The translations under genes and the position numbers were made by a program. From Phellopilus nigrolimitatus (taxonomy: Eukaryota; Basidiomycota; Agaricomycetes; Hymenochaetales; Hymenochaetaceae), in assembly GCA_021029095.1 (NCBI GenBank), contig JAJOHG010000124.1, positions 1-64,000 of the forward strand: 64,000 nt of DNA. Direction: 5' to 3'. Below, one piece after another: positions 33,796-44,781 of this stretch. Position 1 is the first letter of the stretch; the number at the start of each line of letters is the position of its first letter. The notes beneath the pieces were generated by a model. That model saw nothing but the letters and a program-made list of their open reading frames with translations, did not search any database and had not been told where the DNA came from.

Positions 33796-36066
33796 CTACG
33801 ACGGACACCTGCAGTCCGGATAGTTGTCCGCCCCGCGTCCGACAATCTCGTCGATCCGGCCCTCCAGCGCGCGCACGCGGAGGCACGCGGCGGCGCCCGC
33901 CTCCCCCGCGCGCACGCCAAGGCGGTCGAGCACCAAGTCGACGAGGTCCCACCCCGCGCGCAGCGCGCGCCCCGCGCCATCGACCGCGCCGGCGCGGCGC
34001 ACGGCGCGCGGGGCGGGGCGACGGCACTCCGCGACGTCCGCGTGGTCCGGGCACGGCAGCCGCTTCCCGTGCGCGGGCCACCCGCCGCCCGGCGCGCACG
34101 GCGCGTACGCCCACGCGACGCTGCGCCCGTGCGGGCGGATCGTGCGCAGGAGCGTGTGTACGTGGGGCGACGGCGGCGGGGCGCTGCTGCTGGTGGACCT
34201 GGAGCTGCCCGCACTGCTGGGCGCCGCCGCGGCGAGCGCTGCGAGCGGCCGGGCGGCGGCGCGCTGCGCGCGCTGGAAGCGGCGGATGGAAGCGGCGGAG
34301 GCGGGCGGCGCGTCTGGGTGCGCGTAGTCCGTGGCGGCCTCAACGGCCGGGAAGGGCGCGAGCGTCGGGCGGGGCAGCGTGGAGTAGTCGGCGCTGATAC
34401 CGAGCGTGCGGAGGGGCGTGCCGGGGAACGCGCGCGCGGCGAGCGCGAGGAGGCCCGGGAGGTGGCGCGCGGCGTCCGTCTCGGCGAGGAAGCGCAGGAA
34501 CGGCGCGTCGCTCTCGTCATCGTCGTCGTCTGTTCGTGTGTGCGAATCACGTGAGCACGTTTTGGCGTTGGATGGGACGGGCTGGTGCACTTGCCGTTTT
34601 CCGCCGCCGGGACGGCGTAGTCGGTGTTTGACGTGGAGTCGACGGACTGGCATTCTTCTGTGCAGTGTGACAGGCGTCTGCAACCTGCGCACCATCGCAG
34701 GGGTTGCCAAGGAGCCTCCGTCTTGAATATGTCGGGATTAGAGTGAGCACGCTTCGGGGAGACACCGGCGGGGAAGACACGTACGCACATTGTTACAAGA
34801 TGATTCGAATATTCGGAGGACGATGAAGCGCTCCAAAAAGAGATCCGCGAATGCCTTCCATTCCTTAGCAAAACAACTACGTTCGAGTTTCTTCCGCAGG
34901 CGGTCTTCGGGGATTGACATGAAGGCGTCAGCCAAAGTGTGGATGAGAGAGCGAGACAGTAGACAGTGGACCATGTGTGTAGCCAGGAGCTGCCTAGCTC
35001 TTTCGAGAGCGCTTTTCCGGAGTGCAGGGAGGACGGGCGCGGAGTCGACGAACGCCTGGAGAAAGCCGTACTGGAGAGCCTGGGACGCGTAGAGCGCAGT
35101 GGGTATGATCTTCAGGCGGCTGTAGTAGAAATTTATGAACTCCTCGAGGACGAGGACCTTCTTCGCGTCCGCACCGTTGATGCCCCTGCCCGCGAACGCG
35201 GCGAAGATTCGTGTGACGGCGGGCACCTCGCCGCCGTCGAGCAGGCCCTGGCGCAGCGGGTGCGGCGCGCACGCGGACAGCACGCCGAGCGTCTGCAGCA
35301 GCGCGCGCAGCGCCGCGTAGTCGACGGGCGCCGTCGTGACGCACGCGCGGAGGCGCACGAGTGCGAGCTGCGCGACGTGGGCTGCGTCGAACTTGGCCGC
35401 GCGCAGGAGCGTGTCCGCGAGCAGCCGCGTGCGGCGCGCGTCTCCCGCGGCCGCGCGGAAGACGGCGCGCAGCGCGGTGTCCGCACCCGCGCCCGCATCG
35501 CGCGAGTCGGCGCGCAGCCAGAGCTGCGCGGCGAGCGTGCCCGCGCGGGCGTCGCAGAGGGGCGGCGCGCCGGAGACGGCGTACGCGGCGGCGAGCACGG
35601 CGGAGGGCGCGGCGAGGGCGGCGGGCCAAAGTGTGTCGTGCGGGGGCGGGGCGAGGACGCAGACCTCGAGGACGCGCAGGGCGCAGTCGAGCACGGCGGG
35701 CCAGTGGCGCGCGAGGGCGACGCGGAGGGGACGGTCGGCGGCGAGGAAGGGGCGCAGGGCGGCGAGCGCGGCGAGAGCGCCAACCGCGAGCGCGAGCGCG
35801 GGCGAGGGGTGCCGCGCAGCGCAGCAGCTACGCACGGCGTAGCGGTAGGCGGGGCGCTGTGCGGGCGCGAGGTGGGCGCAGAGGGCCTCGAGCGCGGGGC
35901 GGCCGAGCTGCGGGGGCAGGGCGGCGGGTGCGTGCGCGGCGAGGGCATGCACGGCGGGGAGATAGCCGTCGGCTGCGCGGGCGACGGCGACGGCGGGGTC
36001 GGCGCGGAGGAGGTCGTCGGCGTCGTGCTGGATGGCGGCGAGCTGGGCGTCGGAGAGGATGGGCAT
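33796..36066 (-). CDS. MYND-type zinc-finger protein
   Basis: Starts MPILSDAQLAAIQHDADDLL at 36066 and runs as one large exon of about 430 codons to FESSCNN (about 34791), forming an Ala/Leu-rich helical region. After an intron (donor GTGCGT, acceptor TTCAAG near 34734) comes TEAPWQPLRWCAGCRRLSHCTEECQ, the core of a MYND finger (CxxC...HCxxxCQ). The C-terminal exon reads DDDDDESDAPFLRFLAE...HLPGLLALAARAFPGTPLRTLGIS and ends LEGRIDEIVGRGADNYPDCRCPS. The join between finger and C-terminal region is unsolved: I could not place an intron that keeps the last His/Cys of the finger. MYND proteins of this layout are common in Agaricomycetes and may bind proteins or regulate transcription; role unknown. 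Very high GC and GC3. Confidence 0.65.
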
Positions 36067-36136
36067 GGCTCTTCCACTTCTATGTGAAAAGAAGGCGTAC
36101 TGTAGACGTGGACAACTTTACCCCCGTGCGAACATC
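36067..36136. promoter_or_regulatory. 70-bp bidirectional promoter between the MYND gene and CDC43
   Basis: The two start codons are only 70 bases apart and point away from each other, so both core promoters must share or overlap this stretch, which is locally AT-richer than the genes. No TATA box was identified. Confidence 0.6.
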
Positions 36137-37876
36137 ATGCCTTTGTCAGTGTCTCCCATGGCCGCCGCCGACCCCGCCGACGACGTCCCCGACGTCCCCG
36201 ACGCCGCCCTCGCCGCCCTCGACAAACCCGGCCACGCCAGCTTCTGCATGCGCTGCCTGTACGGCCTGCCCGCCGCCATGGCCGAGGCCGACTCCTCGCG
36301 GTGAGCAGCCCGCGCCCGCGTCCGTCTTTGGTTTTGGGGTCTGACGCGCGCGGCGCCCAGCATCGCGGTCGGCTTCTACTGTCTCGGCGCGCTCGACCTG
36401 CTCGGCCTGCTTGACGCGCGCGTGCGCACCGCGGAGCGCGCTGCGTGGCGCGCGTGGGTCTGGGCGCAGCAGGTGCCGCGCCCCGTGCGCAGGTGAGTGC
36501 GCTTCCCCCGGAGTAACAGCATCGGTGACGACGCGTCGATAAAGCACAGGCGCGGAGGCGGACAAGCACGAGCACGTCGGCGGGTTCCGCCCGTCCCCGT
36601 TCATGCGCGTCGAGCGGGTGCGTTTTCCTGTCTTCTCCCCTTAAAACGTCTGGACTGACCGCGCGCGCACAGGAAGCGCCCGCCGCGGACGCGGACCCGC
36701 CGCACCTCATCATGACGTACACCGCGCTGCTCGCGCTCGCGGTGCTGCGCGACGACTTCGGCGCGCTCGACCGGCACGGGCTCGTCGGGCTGCTGCGCGC
36801 GACGCAGCAGGCGGACGGCAGGTGCGTTACGTCCGGCGCTCTCTCGCGTGTGTGTATGCGTTTGGACTGACGGGTTGACGGCCGGCGACAGCTTCACGGC
36901 GCGCCCCGGGCAGGGCGAGGCGGACCTGCGCATGGTGTACACGGCGTTCGCGATCTCGGCGATGCTGGACGACTGGCGCGGCGTCGACGTGCCGCGCGCG
37001 CTCGGCTTCGTCCACCGGTGCCTTGTGCGTTCTCAACAGCTTTTTTTCTTCCTCCCGTAAAATTTATTGACTTGCCCCTGCGGGCGTGCCCCTGCAGAGC
37101 TACGAAGGCGGGTTCGGACAGGCGCCGGGAAACGAGGCGACAGGTACGTCAAAATTTTCTATTTTTCTTTTTCTTGTGGATTTTTCTTATCTACGGAGGC
37201 ACGGCTGCCTCGTCCCTTATCTCTGCCCGCGCCGCGCTCCCACATATTCAGTTCCCAGCCAAAAACAAATAGCCTTTTGGATTATAGCCTCGCCATCGCA
37301 CGCTTACGCTTTCTTTCTTTCTTTATGTTCTTTCCGCAGGCGGGCCGACGTACTGCGCGCTCGCGGCGCTCGCGCTCGCGCCAGCGGCCCATGCGGAGCA
37401 GGCGGCGCTCGGGGCGGGGGCGCGGCGGCGGACGCTGCGGTGGCTCGCGCAGCGGCAGTCGGGCGCGGAGGGCGGGTTCGGCGGGCGCACGGAGAAGGGC
37501 GCGGACGCGTGCTACAGCTTCTGGTGCGGCGCCGCGCTGGACGTGCGTGCTATTCCTCCGCTGCTTGAAAAAGATTTACTGAATGCGGGGCGAACAGATA
37601 TTGGGCGCGGGCGCGCTCGTTGCGCGCGCGCCGCACGCGGGGTTTCTGGCGGGGTGCCAGTTCCGCGTGGGCGGGCTGGCGAAGGCGCCCGGGGAGCTCG
37701 CGGACCCGTACCACACGTACCTGGCGCTCGCGGCGCTGGCTTTGTACCCGCCCGGCGACGGCGAAGGAGGCGGAGAGGAGGACGCGAGCTGGCGGTTGCC
37801 GCGGCTGGACGCGCTGCTGAACGCGACGGAGGAGACGGCGGCGTGGGCTCGGGCGAAGATTTCTGGGAAGGGCTAG
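36137..37876 (+). CDS. CDC43: Protein geranylgeranyltransferase type I beta subunit
   Basis: About nine exons. The product begins MPLSVSPMAAADPADD; an alternative in-frame ATG is at 36158. Prenyltransferase repeats follow: HASFCMRCLYGLP, IAVGFYCLGALDLLG, LIMTYTALLALAVL, MVYTAFAISAMLDDW, then SYEGGFGQAPGNEATGGPTYCALAALAL, the GGTase-I style motif. Zinc ligands are recognisable in GADACYSFWC (Asp and Cys of DxC) and DPYHTYLAL (His). With the shared alpha subunit it attaches geranylgeranyl to CaaL proteins such as Rho GTPases. About 390 aa, normal length. Divergent from the MYND gene with a 70-bp shared promoter. Extremely GC-rich exons with AT-richer introns. Confidence 0.9.
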
Positions 37877-38182
37877 CTAGTGGTAACAAATGTAATTCTA
37901 ATTTTTTTTTCTTTCTTTTCTTCTTTCTTTCGGATTGGATCCCGGGACCGGATCTTGAGACATACGTCCGAGAGCGAGAGCCAGACGGATCTTAGCCATT
38001 GTTTGCGTGGATTTCGCCAGGGCTGCGAACGTGCTCGGCGAGACAAATGAGCGTGAACGTGGTCAGGAGAGACAGCAGCTCACCAGCTCGCGACACGATG
38101 GCGAGGACTAGACTACACAACTGATCACCTGCAGGGTCCCCAAGGCGTATTTAATCATCTTCCTCTTTCTTTTTTCTTGCGC
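37877..38182. other. Short intergenic region between CDC43 and GDH2
   Basis: AT-richer than both genes, with a TTTCTTTC run just after the CDC43 stop. GTATTTAATC (38147-38156) about 30 bases before the GDH2 start may act as a TATA-like element. Confidence 0.5.
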
Positions 38183-40060
38183 ATGTCGTCCTCCAACACA
38201 TCCAACGACGCCGCCGCCGCGCCGCTCGGCGCGCGCGACGCCAGCGCACACATCCTCCAGAACGCTCCCGGATACACCACCCCCGTCTTCGCAGGCAAGG
38301 CCGCCCAGCGCGCAGCCGTCGAGCGCCTCGTTGCAGCCAGCGGCTTCGTCCCCGCGCCCCTCGTCGCCCACGAGGTCGCCTGGTTCTACGACAACCTCGG
38401 CATCGACGACACCTACTTCGCCGGCGAGCAGCCTGCCGGCGTCGCCGACCACGTCCTCGCCCTCTTCGGCGCCAAGATACTCGCCTACACAAAGCACGAC
38501 CCCGCCGCCCTCTCCGTCGAGCTCGAGAAGATCGCTCCCGACGGCAGCGGCGCGACGTTCATACACACCAGCGCCCCCGGCGTCTCCGCCACCACAGGCC
38601 CCGGCGCGACCTGCGAGCGCCGCATCGACGCCCTCTTCCTCGACGAGTCCACCCCCGCCAAGTGCTACCGCCTCGAGACATACCGCTCCGGCGGCGGCGT
38701 CTCCGCGACCGCCCCCCAGCAGCTGCGCTGCTACTTCATCTCCCGCTGCACCTTCCCCGCGCCCGCGGCCTCCGGGCCCGATTCGCAGCCAAGGACGCTG
38801 CCCGACGGGTCGACTGACATCCGCGCCGTGTCCGACCCCGTCTTCCTCGAAAAGGTCACCAAGAACACGCTCGCGATCTACCAGGCCGTGCTCGCGAGCG
38901 TCGAGCGGCGCTTCGGGCCCGTCATCGAGGCCTTCGACGTCGAGGGCTCGCGCGAGAAGCGGCTCGTCATCGGCTTCCGCATGGGCGGCACCACCGCCTT
39001 CTTCTCCGCGCTCGCCGACCTCTACCACTTCTACGCGCTCTACGCCTCGCGCAAGTACGTCGAGCAGTTCTCCAACGGCGTCACCATCGTCTCGCTCTAC
39101 CTCAACCCGCTGCCGGATGCCCCCGCGGGCGTCCCGCCCATCGAGCACGCCGTCGTGCAGGTCATGAAGGAGGCGTCCCTCCTCTTCTGCCTCCCCGCGA
39201 ACCCCTTCTTCCGGCGCGCCGACGGCGCCCGCGCGGGCCACGCCGTGCAGGAGGCCACGTACGCGTACGCCGGCTGGGTCTTCGCGCAGCACTTCTGCAA
39301 CCGCCTCGGCCCCGCGTACCTCGCGCTGCGCAACACGCTCGACGCCGCGAACCCGTCCCACGCGGAGGTCCTCAACGACATCAAGCGCCGCTTCCGCGAG
39401 GAGACCTTCACGCGCGAGAGCATCATGGACGTCGTCGCCGCGCACCCCGCGCTCGTGCGCCTGCTCTACGTCAACTTTGCCATGACGCACTACCCGCACG
39501 CCGCCGCAGGCGGCGAGCTCGTGCCGACGATCTCGTTCCAGCGCCTGCAGGTCGCGCAGCCGCTCTCCGACGCGGAGCTGCTCGCGCGCATCCGGCGCAC
39601 GGCCGCGAACGCGCACGCGGTGCAGGTGCTCGAGAGCTTCCTCGTGTTCAACAAGGCCGTGCTCAAGACGAACTTCTACCAGCCGACCAAGGTCGCGCTC
39701 GCGTTCCGCCTCGCGCCGGACTTCCTCCCCGAGGCAGAGTACCCGACGCGCCCCTTCGGCATGTTCTTCGTGCTCGGCTCCGAGTTCCGCGGCTTCCACA
39801 TCCGCTTCCGCGACGTCGCACGCGGGGGGATACGTATCGTGCGCTCGCGGAATAAGGAGTGCGTTTCTGCCCACCGTCTTCTTCTTCTTCTTCTTCTTGT
39901 CCATTCCGGTTCTTTTGCTGATTAAAGGGGACGTGCAGAAACTACTCGATCAACCAGCGCCAGCTGTGCGTGCTTTCTTTTCCCTTTGCTTTTGTACGCC
40001 TGCTGACGGGGGGCGGGCGTGCAGGTTCGACGAGAACTACGCGCTCGCGGCGACGCAGTC

Positions 40061-40093
<33 letters not shown>

Positions 40094-42067
40094 GAAGGGC
40101 ACGATCCTGCCCAGCCTCGGCGCGAACCCGCGCGTCGCGTTCGAGAAATACGTCGACGTGAGCCCGCGTTTCTGTCATCGCCTTTGCCTATATGTCGATA
40201 ACGAATGCTAACGGTGCGCGGTGCGTAGGCTGTCATCGACCTCCTCATCCCCGGCCAGAGCCCGGGCATCAAGGAGCGCCTCGTGGACCTGTACAACAAG
40301 CCCGAGCTGCTGTTCTTTGGACCGGACGGTACGCGCGTCTCCGTCTCCGTCTCCGGCTGTGTACCTGCACTCTCTCATACTGACTATATGCGCGCGGACT
40401 GTCACAGAGGGGACCGCTGACATGATGGACTGGGCAGCGCGTACGTCCTCCCCCTCTTACACCTCTTCTCGCGGCCGCCCGCTGACACACACGGCGACAC
40501 CGCGCACACAGTGCACGCGCGCAGCCGCGGCGCGGGGACGTGGTGGAAATCGTTCACGACGGGCAAGAGCGCCGCGCTCCTCGGCGGCGTGCCGCACGAC
40601 ACGTACGGCATGACGTCGCTCTCCGTGCGCCAGTACGTCGTCGGCATCTACGCGAAGCTCGGCCTGCGCGAGCGCGACATCACGAAGGTGCAGACGGGTG
40701 GCCCGGACGGGGACCTCGGGTCGAGTGCGTGGCGTCCTCTCTTTTCCTTTTCTTGCTCTGTGCCGTGCCGACTGCGGGCGCAGACGAGATCCTGCTGAGC
40801 AGCGACAAGACCGTCGCGATCATCGACGGCAGCGGCGTGCTCGCGGACCCCGCGGGGCTCGACCGCGCGGAGCTCGTGCGCCTCGCGAAGCTGCGCGTGC
40901 CGGTGGCGCACTTCGACCGCGCGAAACTCGGCAAGGACGGGTACGTCGTGCTCGTCGAGGACCAGGACGTCAAACTCCCATGTGCGTTTCTACCTGCTTT
41001 CGGCCCTCTGAGTGGGGGGCGGACGGACGGCTGACTGACTGACGTGGTTGATCTCTTGCGCGATGGCGTGCACAGCCGGCGAGGTCATCGTGGACGGCAC
41101 GGACTTCCGCAACACCGCGCACATGCGCTTCAAGGCGGACCTGTTCGTGCCTTGCGGCGGACGGTGCGTGCCCCTGCCCGCGCTCGCCGGTCCATAAATA
41201 ATATGCTTATCTGCCTAAATATACGCGCCTTCGCCGCAGCCCGGAGGCCGTGAACATCTCGAACGTCGCGTCGCTGATCGACGGCGAGGGCAAGCCGCAC
41301 TTCAAGTACATCGTCGAGGGCGCGAACCTGTTCCTGACGCAGCAGGCCCGGCTGTACCTCGAGAAGCGTAGGGTCATCCTCTTCAAGGACAGCTCCGCGA
41401 ACAAAGGCACGTCCCGCACGCCCCTTGTGTCCACCCGCCTGCAGCCGCTGACCCCTTTTTCTTTTCTGTTTCTTTTTTTGCGATCGCCTCGCCAGGTGGT
41501 GTGACGAGCTCCTCGCTCGAGGTTCTCGCGGGCCTCGGCCTTTCGAACGAGGAGTACCTCGACCTCATGGTCTTCAAGGACGGCGCGCCCTCGCCCTTCT
41601 ACCGCGCGTACGTGCGCGACATCCAGGAGAAGATCACCGCGAACGCGGCCGCGGAGTTCCAGTGCATCTGGCGCGCGGGCGCGAGCGCCGCCGCGCGCCC
41701 GCGCACGCTCGTCTCGGACGAGCTGTCGGGCACGCTCAACGCGCTGCAGGCGGAGCTCGAGGCGTCGGACCTCTTTGACGACGTGCCGAGCCGCCGCGGC
41801 GTGCTGCGCCGCGCGATCCCGCGCACGCTCGTTGACCAGGTCGGGCTCGACGCGCTGCTCGCGCGCCTGCCCGAGCCGTACCAGCGCGCGCTGTTCTCGA
41901 GCTGGGTCGCCTCGCACTTCGTGAGTGCATTCGTTTTTTTTTTTTTTTTTTTTCTTTCCCTCAGCAGCGTGCTGATTGTGTGCTGCTCTTCTCTGCAGAT
42001 ATACAAGTACGGCGTGAACGGCTCGAGCGTGGACTTCTTCCACTTTGCGCGCGAGCTTGCCGCGTGA
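38183..42067 (+). CDS. GDH2: NAD-specific glutamate dehydrogenase (large, GDH2 type)
   Basis: A first exon of about 560 codons starting MSSSNTSNDAAAAPLG, then about ten introns to the stop after FFHFARELAA. Recognisable blocks: FRGFHIRFRDVARGGIRIV, YALAATQSLKNKDIPEGGAKGTIL (catalytic Lys region), YVDAVIDLL, VPHDTYGMTSLSV, KVQTGGPDGDLGSNEIL (dinucleotide-binding region), FKADLFVPCGGRPEAVN, YIVEGANLFLTQQAR and FKDSSANKGGVTSSSLEVLAG. About 1,050 aa, as in yeast Gdh2. It oxidatively deaminates glutamate to 2-oxoglutarate and ammonium with NAD, feeding carbon when amino acids are the energy source. A run of 20 T lies in the last intron (41934-41953). Very GC-rich coding sequence. Confidence 0.95.
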
Positions 42068-42519
42068 GCGCGCGCGGGACGGCGCCCCTGCCTCGCGCTC
42101 GCCGCCCTCATGTGCACTTTTGTGCCCCGCTGGCGCCCCCGCGCCTTGCTTGGGCTCCCGCCCCTTCGCCGACGGACTGTGTTCTTGTTTCTTGTTTTGT
42201 TTTGTTTTGCCGCCTGTATGTATCATATAAATCGCGAGGCAGACGGCCCGCTGGAAAAGAAATGGCAGAAGAAGATAGGATTGTACATTTATGCGCGTGT
42301 TCTGGGTTCTTCGGTCTCGCTCTTCTACGCGTTGCAAAATGGTGCATCGAAACCACTATGGTGTTCAATGGGTCGAGCGCTCGGCCGTCGGGCAAGTCTA
42401 GATATGTAGGGAGTAGACTCGGCTCTGGGAGGTATGTACATGTACAGTGGTAAATATGTAAACGCGTTTTTTGTTTCGCGGAATTTTGCCTCCGAAAACC
42501 AACTCCAAACTCGTTCAAC
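42068..42519. other. GDH2 3' flank, no gene seen
   Basis: Composition falls from GC-rich to AT-richer within about 150 bases (near 42180), marking the right edge of the GC-rich block. Contains TTGTTTTGTTTTG tracts and no convincing frame. Confidence 0.5.
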
Positions 42520-42690
42520 GCGACCAGACCTCGTTCGAGCTCCGTTTCAAACGTGATCGACTAGCGTACTGACATGCCCCTTTCTGGATAGCTGTGACGT
42601 GCAGATTTCGGCGGTCCACACTTATTGCTGTCGCTATCGTCCGTCTCGTGAGACCCTCTAGGCGCATATGCAATTTCCCATGAAAAAAAG
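42520..42690 (+). repeat. Dispersed repeat R1, partial copy 3
   Basis: Starts near GCGACCAGACCTCGTTCGAGCTCCG, then GATCGACTAG, TTTCTGGATAGCTGTGACGTGCAGAT, CACACTTATTGCTGTCGCTATCG and GTGAGACC...GCATATGCAATTTCCC, matching the gene-facing end of R1 copy 2. It ends about 100 bases from the 3' end of the hydrolase 3 copy, tail to tail with it. Confidence 0.7.
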
Positions 42691-42792
42691 AGTCACCATG
42701 AACGAGTTATTTATGGGAGGAAACGTCCTCAAATAGCGGACCCATAGCCTTGGTGTTATTTCAAGTTGACTGTATCAGTAGGAGACAGCGCA

Positions 42793-44043
42793 TCACGAGC
42801 TGACTGCTTCCTTCAAGATCCTCAAAAGCATATCTGCATCGTCCCAATTCATCTGAGAACGCGTCAGCGGGGTGCACTGTTGAGAACCATTGAGCCGCTT
42901 CTGCGCTCACAAAGTGGTTCCCACCTTCGACGGGTATGAATCTGGCCGGCCTGGCCCGTTCGCTCCCTGCTCTCCACTTGGCATAGTCCTTCTCCAGCTC
43001 CCACATCGCCCACTGCTTCTCCCAGCCGGATGCTAGCCCGCAAACGAGACGTATTTTTATCTCTGGGAGCAAACCTCCTTTGGCTCCATAGAGCAGCACC
43101 CGACGTACGTGGTCGTGGGAGGTAGAGAGCTGGATGCTGAAGGTCAGCTGCTTCTCCGAGCGAGCGAGTGGTTCGGACTCGGTAATTAAGAGGAGCTCCT
43201 CGGCGGTCAGGGTGTCTGCGGTACAAACACGGTAGGGATTCTCGGGTGTGCGATCCTGCAGAGAGCCGATAGAACGACCGGCAGAGATATAAGAATAGAC
43301 AGGGTGAGTGTGATACGATGATATCCATTTTGCGAAAGCCGCGCCGAGGATGTCTTTCGGTATTTCAGGGTCGTTGAAGAGCAAATAGGCGCCTTCCGGA
43401 CTTGGATATCCCAGAAATATGTTCGGGACATCTAAGAGACACTAGTGAATAACGAAGACAGAAGGTACAACAAACGTTCACTGACCATATATAAAGAATG
43501 TCTTAAGGTAGGGCTCCAGTGCAGCTATTATTTGTCGCGGGTATGAGTCCAGATGAGTTAAAAACGACAGCGTCGTAACGTTCCCTAACGACCAACCCAG
43601 TAATGCCAGTCCTCCAGACGTCCCGCCACTGATACGAGGGATATTTTTCTCCGAGATGACCCAGACTAAAAAGTGAGCTATCTCAAGGCCGCGTTGCCGA
43701 AGGAAATCCCTATGAGCGCGGACATCCTTCCCATTGAGTACATCGAGCTCAGTATCGGAGAATGGCGTTGAGCCAGCATAGTCTCGCCTATTGAGCGCAA
43801 TTATGCGAAGGTCGTACTTGTGAGCTAGGGGAAGCAGGCGAGCAAAATTCACTGTCAAGTATCGAGATGTCAGAAGAGTAAAGTTTATGCAGGAATCCGA
43901 AACTTACATGCATTAAAAGTATACCCATGTACACAAACCACAGTCGTATAAGTATCGGATTGCGGCGCCCCTGAGTCGATGTACGCGAACAGCGTTCCAT
44001 CTCAGTCAATCTCAGCGGTCTGCATTTCATTCGGTAATGGCAT
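42793..44043 (-). pseudogene. Alpha/beta hydrolase, paralogue 3 of 4, with an early in-frame stop
   Basis: Same exon plan as the other three: MPLPNEMQTAEID-stop-DGTLFAYIDSG in exon 1, then NFARLLPLAHKYDLR, LALLGWSLGNVTTL, NIFLGYPSPEGAYLLFNDPEIP, PVEGGNHF and MNWDDADMLL, stop at 42793-42795. Codon 14 is TGA (44002-44004) where the paralogues have a Gly or Ser codon (GGT/AGC). No other ATG could replace the start in exon 1. The rest of the frame, splice sites and active site are intact, so inactivation must be recent, unless the stop is read through or is a sequence error. Confidence 0.75.
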
Positions 44044-44639
44044 GCTTTCAGGTGAACCTCAGAGAGATTCGGAACGAAGACAGACGCTCTTTTATGTCCC
44101 ACTTTACGTCGAACCGTCGACGCCGAGTCAGTAACACAAGTATTCTGATAACATTTCGGTTATGTAATAGGTAATACATATGCATTGGGAAATTAACTTA
44201 AAATCATTTATTATAATTTATAGTCACTGTACTGTGACAAACTGTGATATGTCAAAAACGCCTTATGAAACTCGCCAGGGTTGGAAATTACCTGCTAAAT
44301 GGCTCCTGTTCGGGGTCTACGGCCCTCGGAACCAAAACTGTATATCTGGTATCCCGAATTTTATGCAAAATAGGTGGTTGTAGAAAATGACGAACCACGT
44401 AAGCGATCATCGGTGCCAGATAAGGAAGAGAAATCTTTTATTTTTTATTTTTTAGCAGAGCTAATCGCTTGCGCGGTTTGTCAATTTCTACACCCACCTA
44501 TATATGTATATATTCACCCAAATATCCATGTTAGATTCACGCATGATTTGTTACTAATATGTAGATTTGGCTTCCTCATTGCAATGAAACCCTTGCAGTG
44601 CTCAAAACATTGAGATGCTGAGTCACTGAGTAAGTGCAT
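44044..44639. other. Intergenic region, no gene seen
   Basis: AT-rich promoter-side DNA of hydrolase 3, with no convincing frame. Confidence 0.5.
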
Positions 44640-44705
44640 ATACGTACTTATTGCTGTTGCTGTCGGTCTTGGAATCTTTAGTTGCGTGGGGCTTTTCCGA
44701 CAAAT
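44640..44705 (+). repeat. Dispersed repeat R1, short remnant 4
   Basis: ACTTATTGCTGTTGCTGTCGGTCTTGGAATC...GGGCTTTTCCGA matches ACTTATTGCTGTCGCTGTCGGTCGTC...AGCTTTTCCGA of R1 copy 2. Located about 80 bases downstream of the hydrolase 4 stop, again tail to tail. Confidence 0.55.
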
Positions 44706-44781
44706 GAACCCATAATATTTGACGGAGTACACAATTTCGATTCTCAATAATCGGTTCGTAGTCGAATACACATAAAGTACC

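Noticed and set aside
34966..36344. Long plus-strand frames opposite the MYND gene (34966-36087 and 35361-36344)
   Set aside because: Arg/Gly/Ala-rich shadows of the GC-rich minus-strand exon; no start context or domain.
38177..38182. Start of GDH2 at 38177
   Set aside because: That position is TTG; the first ATG in frame is 38183.
38108..39904. 598-codon open frame antisense to GDH2
   Set aside because: It is a by-product of extreme GC3 in GDH2: the antisense frame is Arg/Glu/Val/Gly-rich low-complexity text with no domain, while the sense frame is a clear glutamate dehydrogenase.
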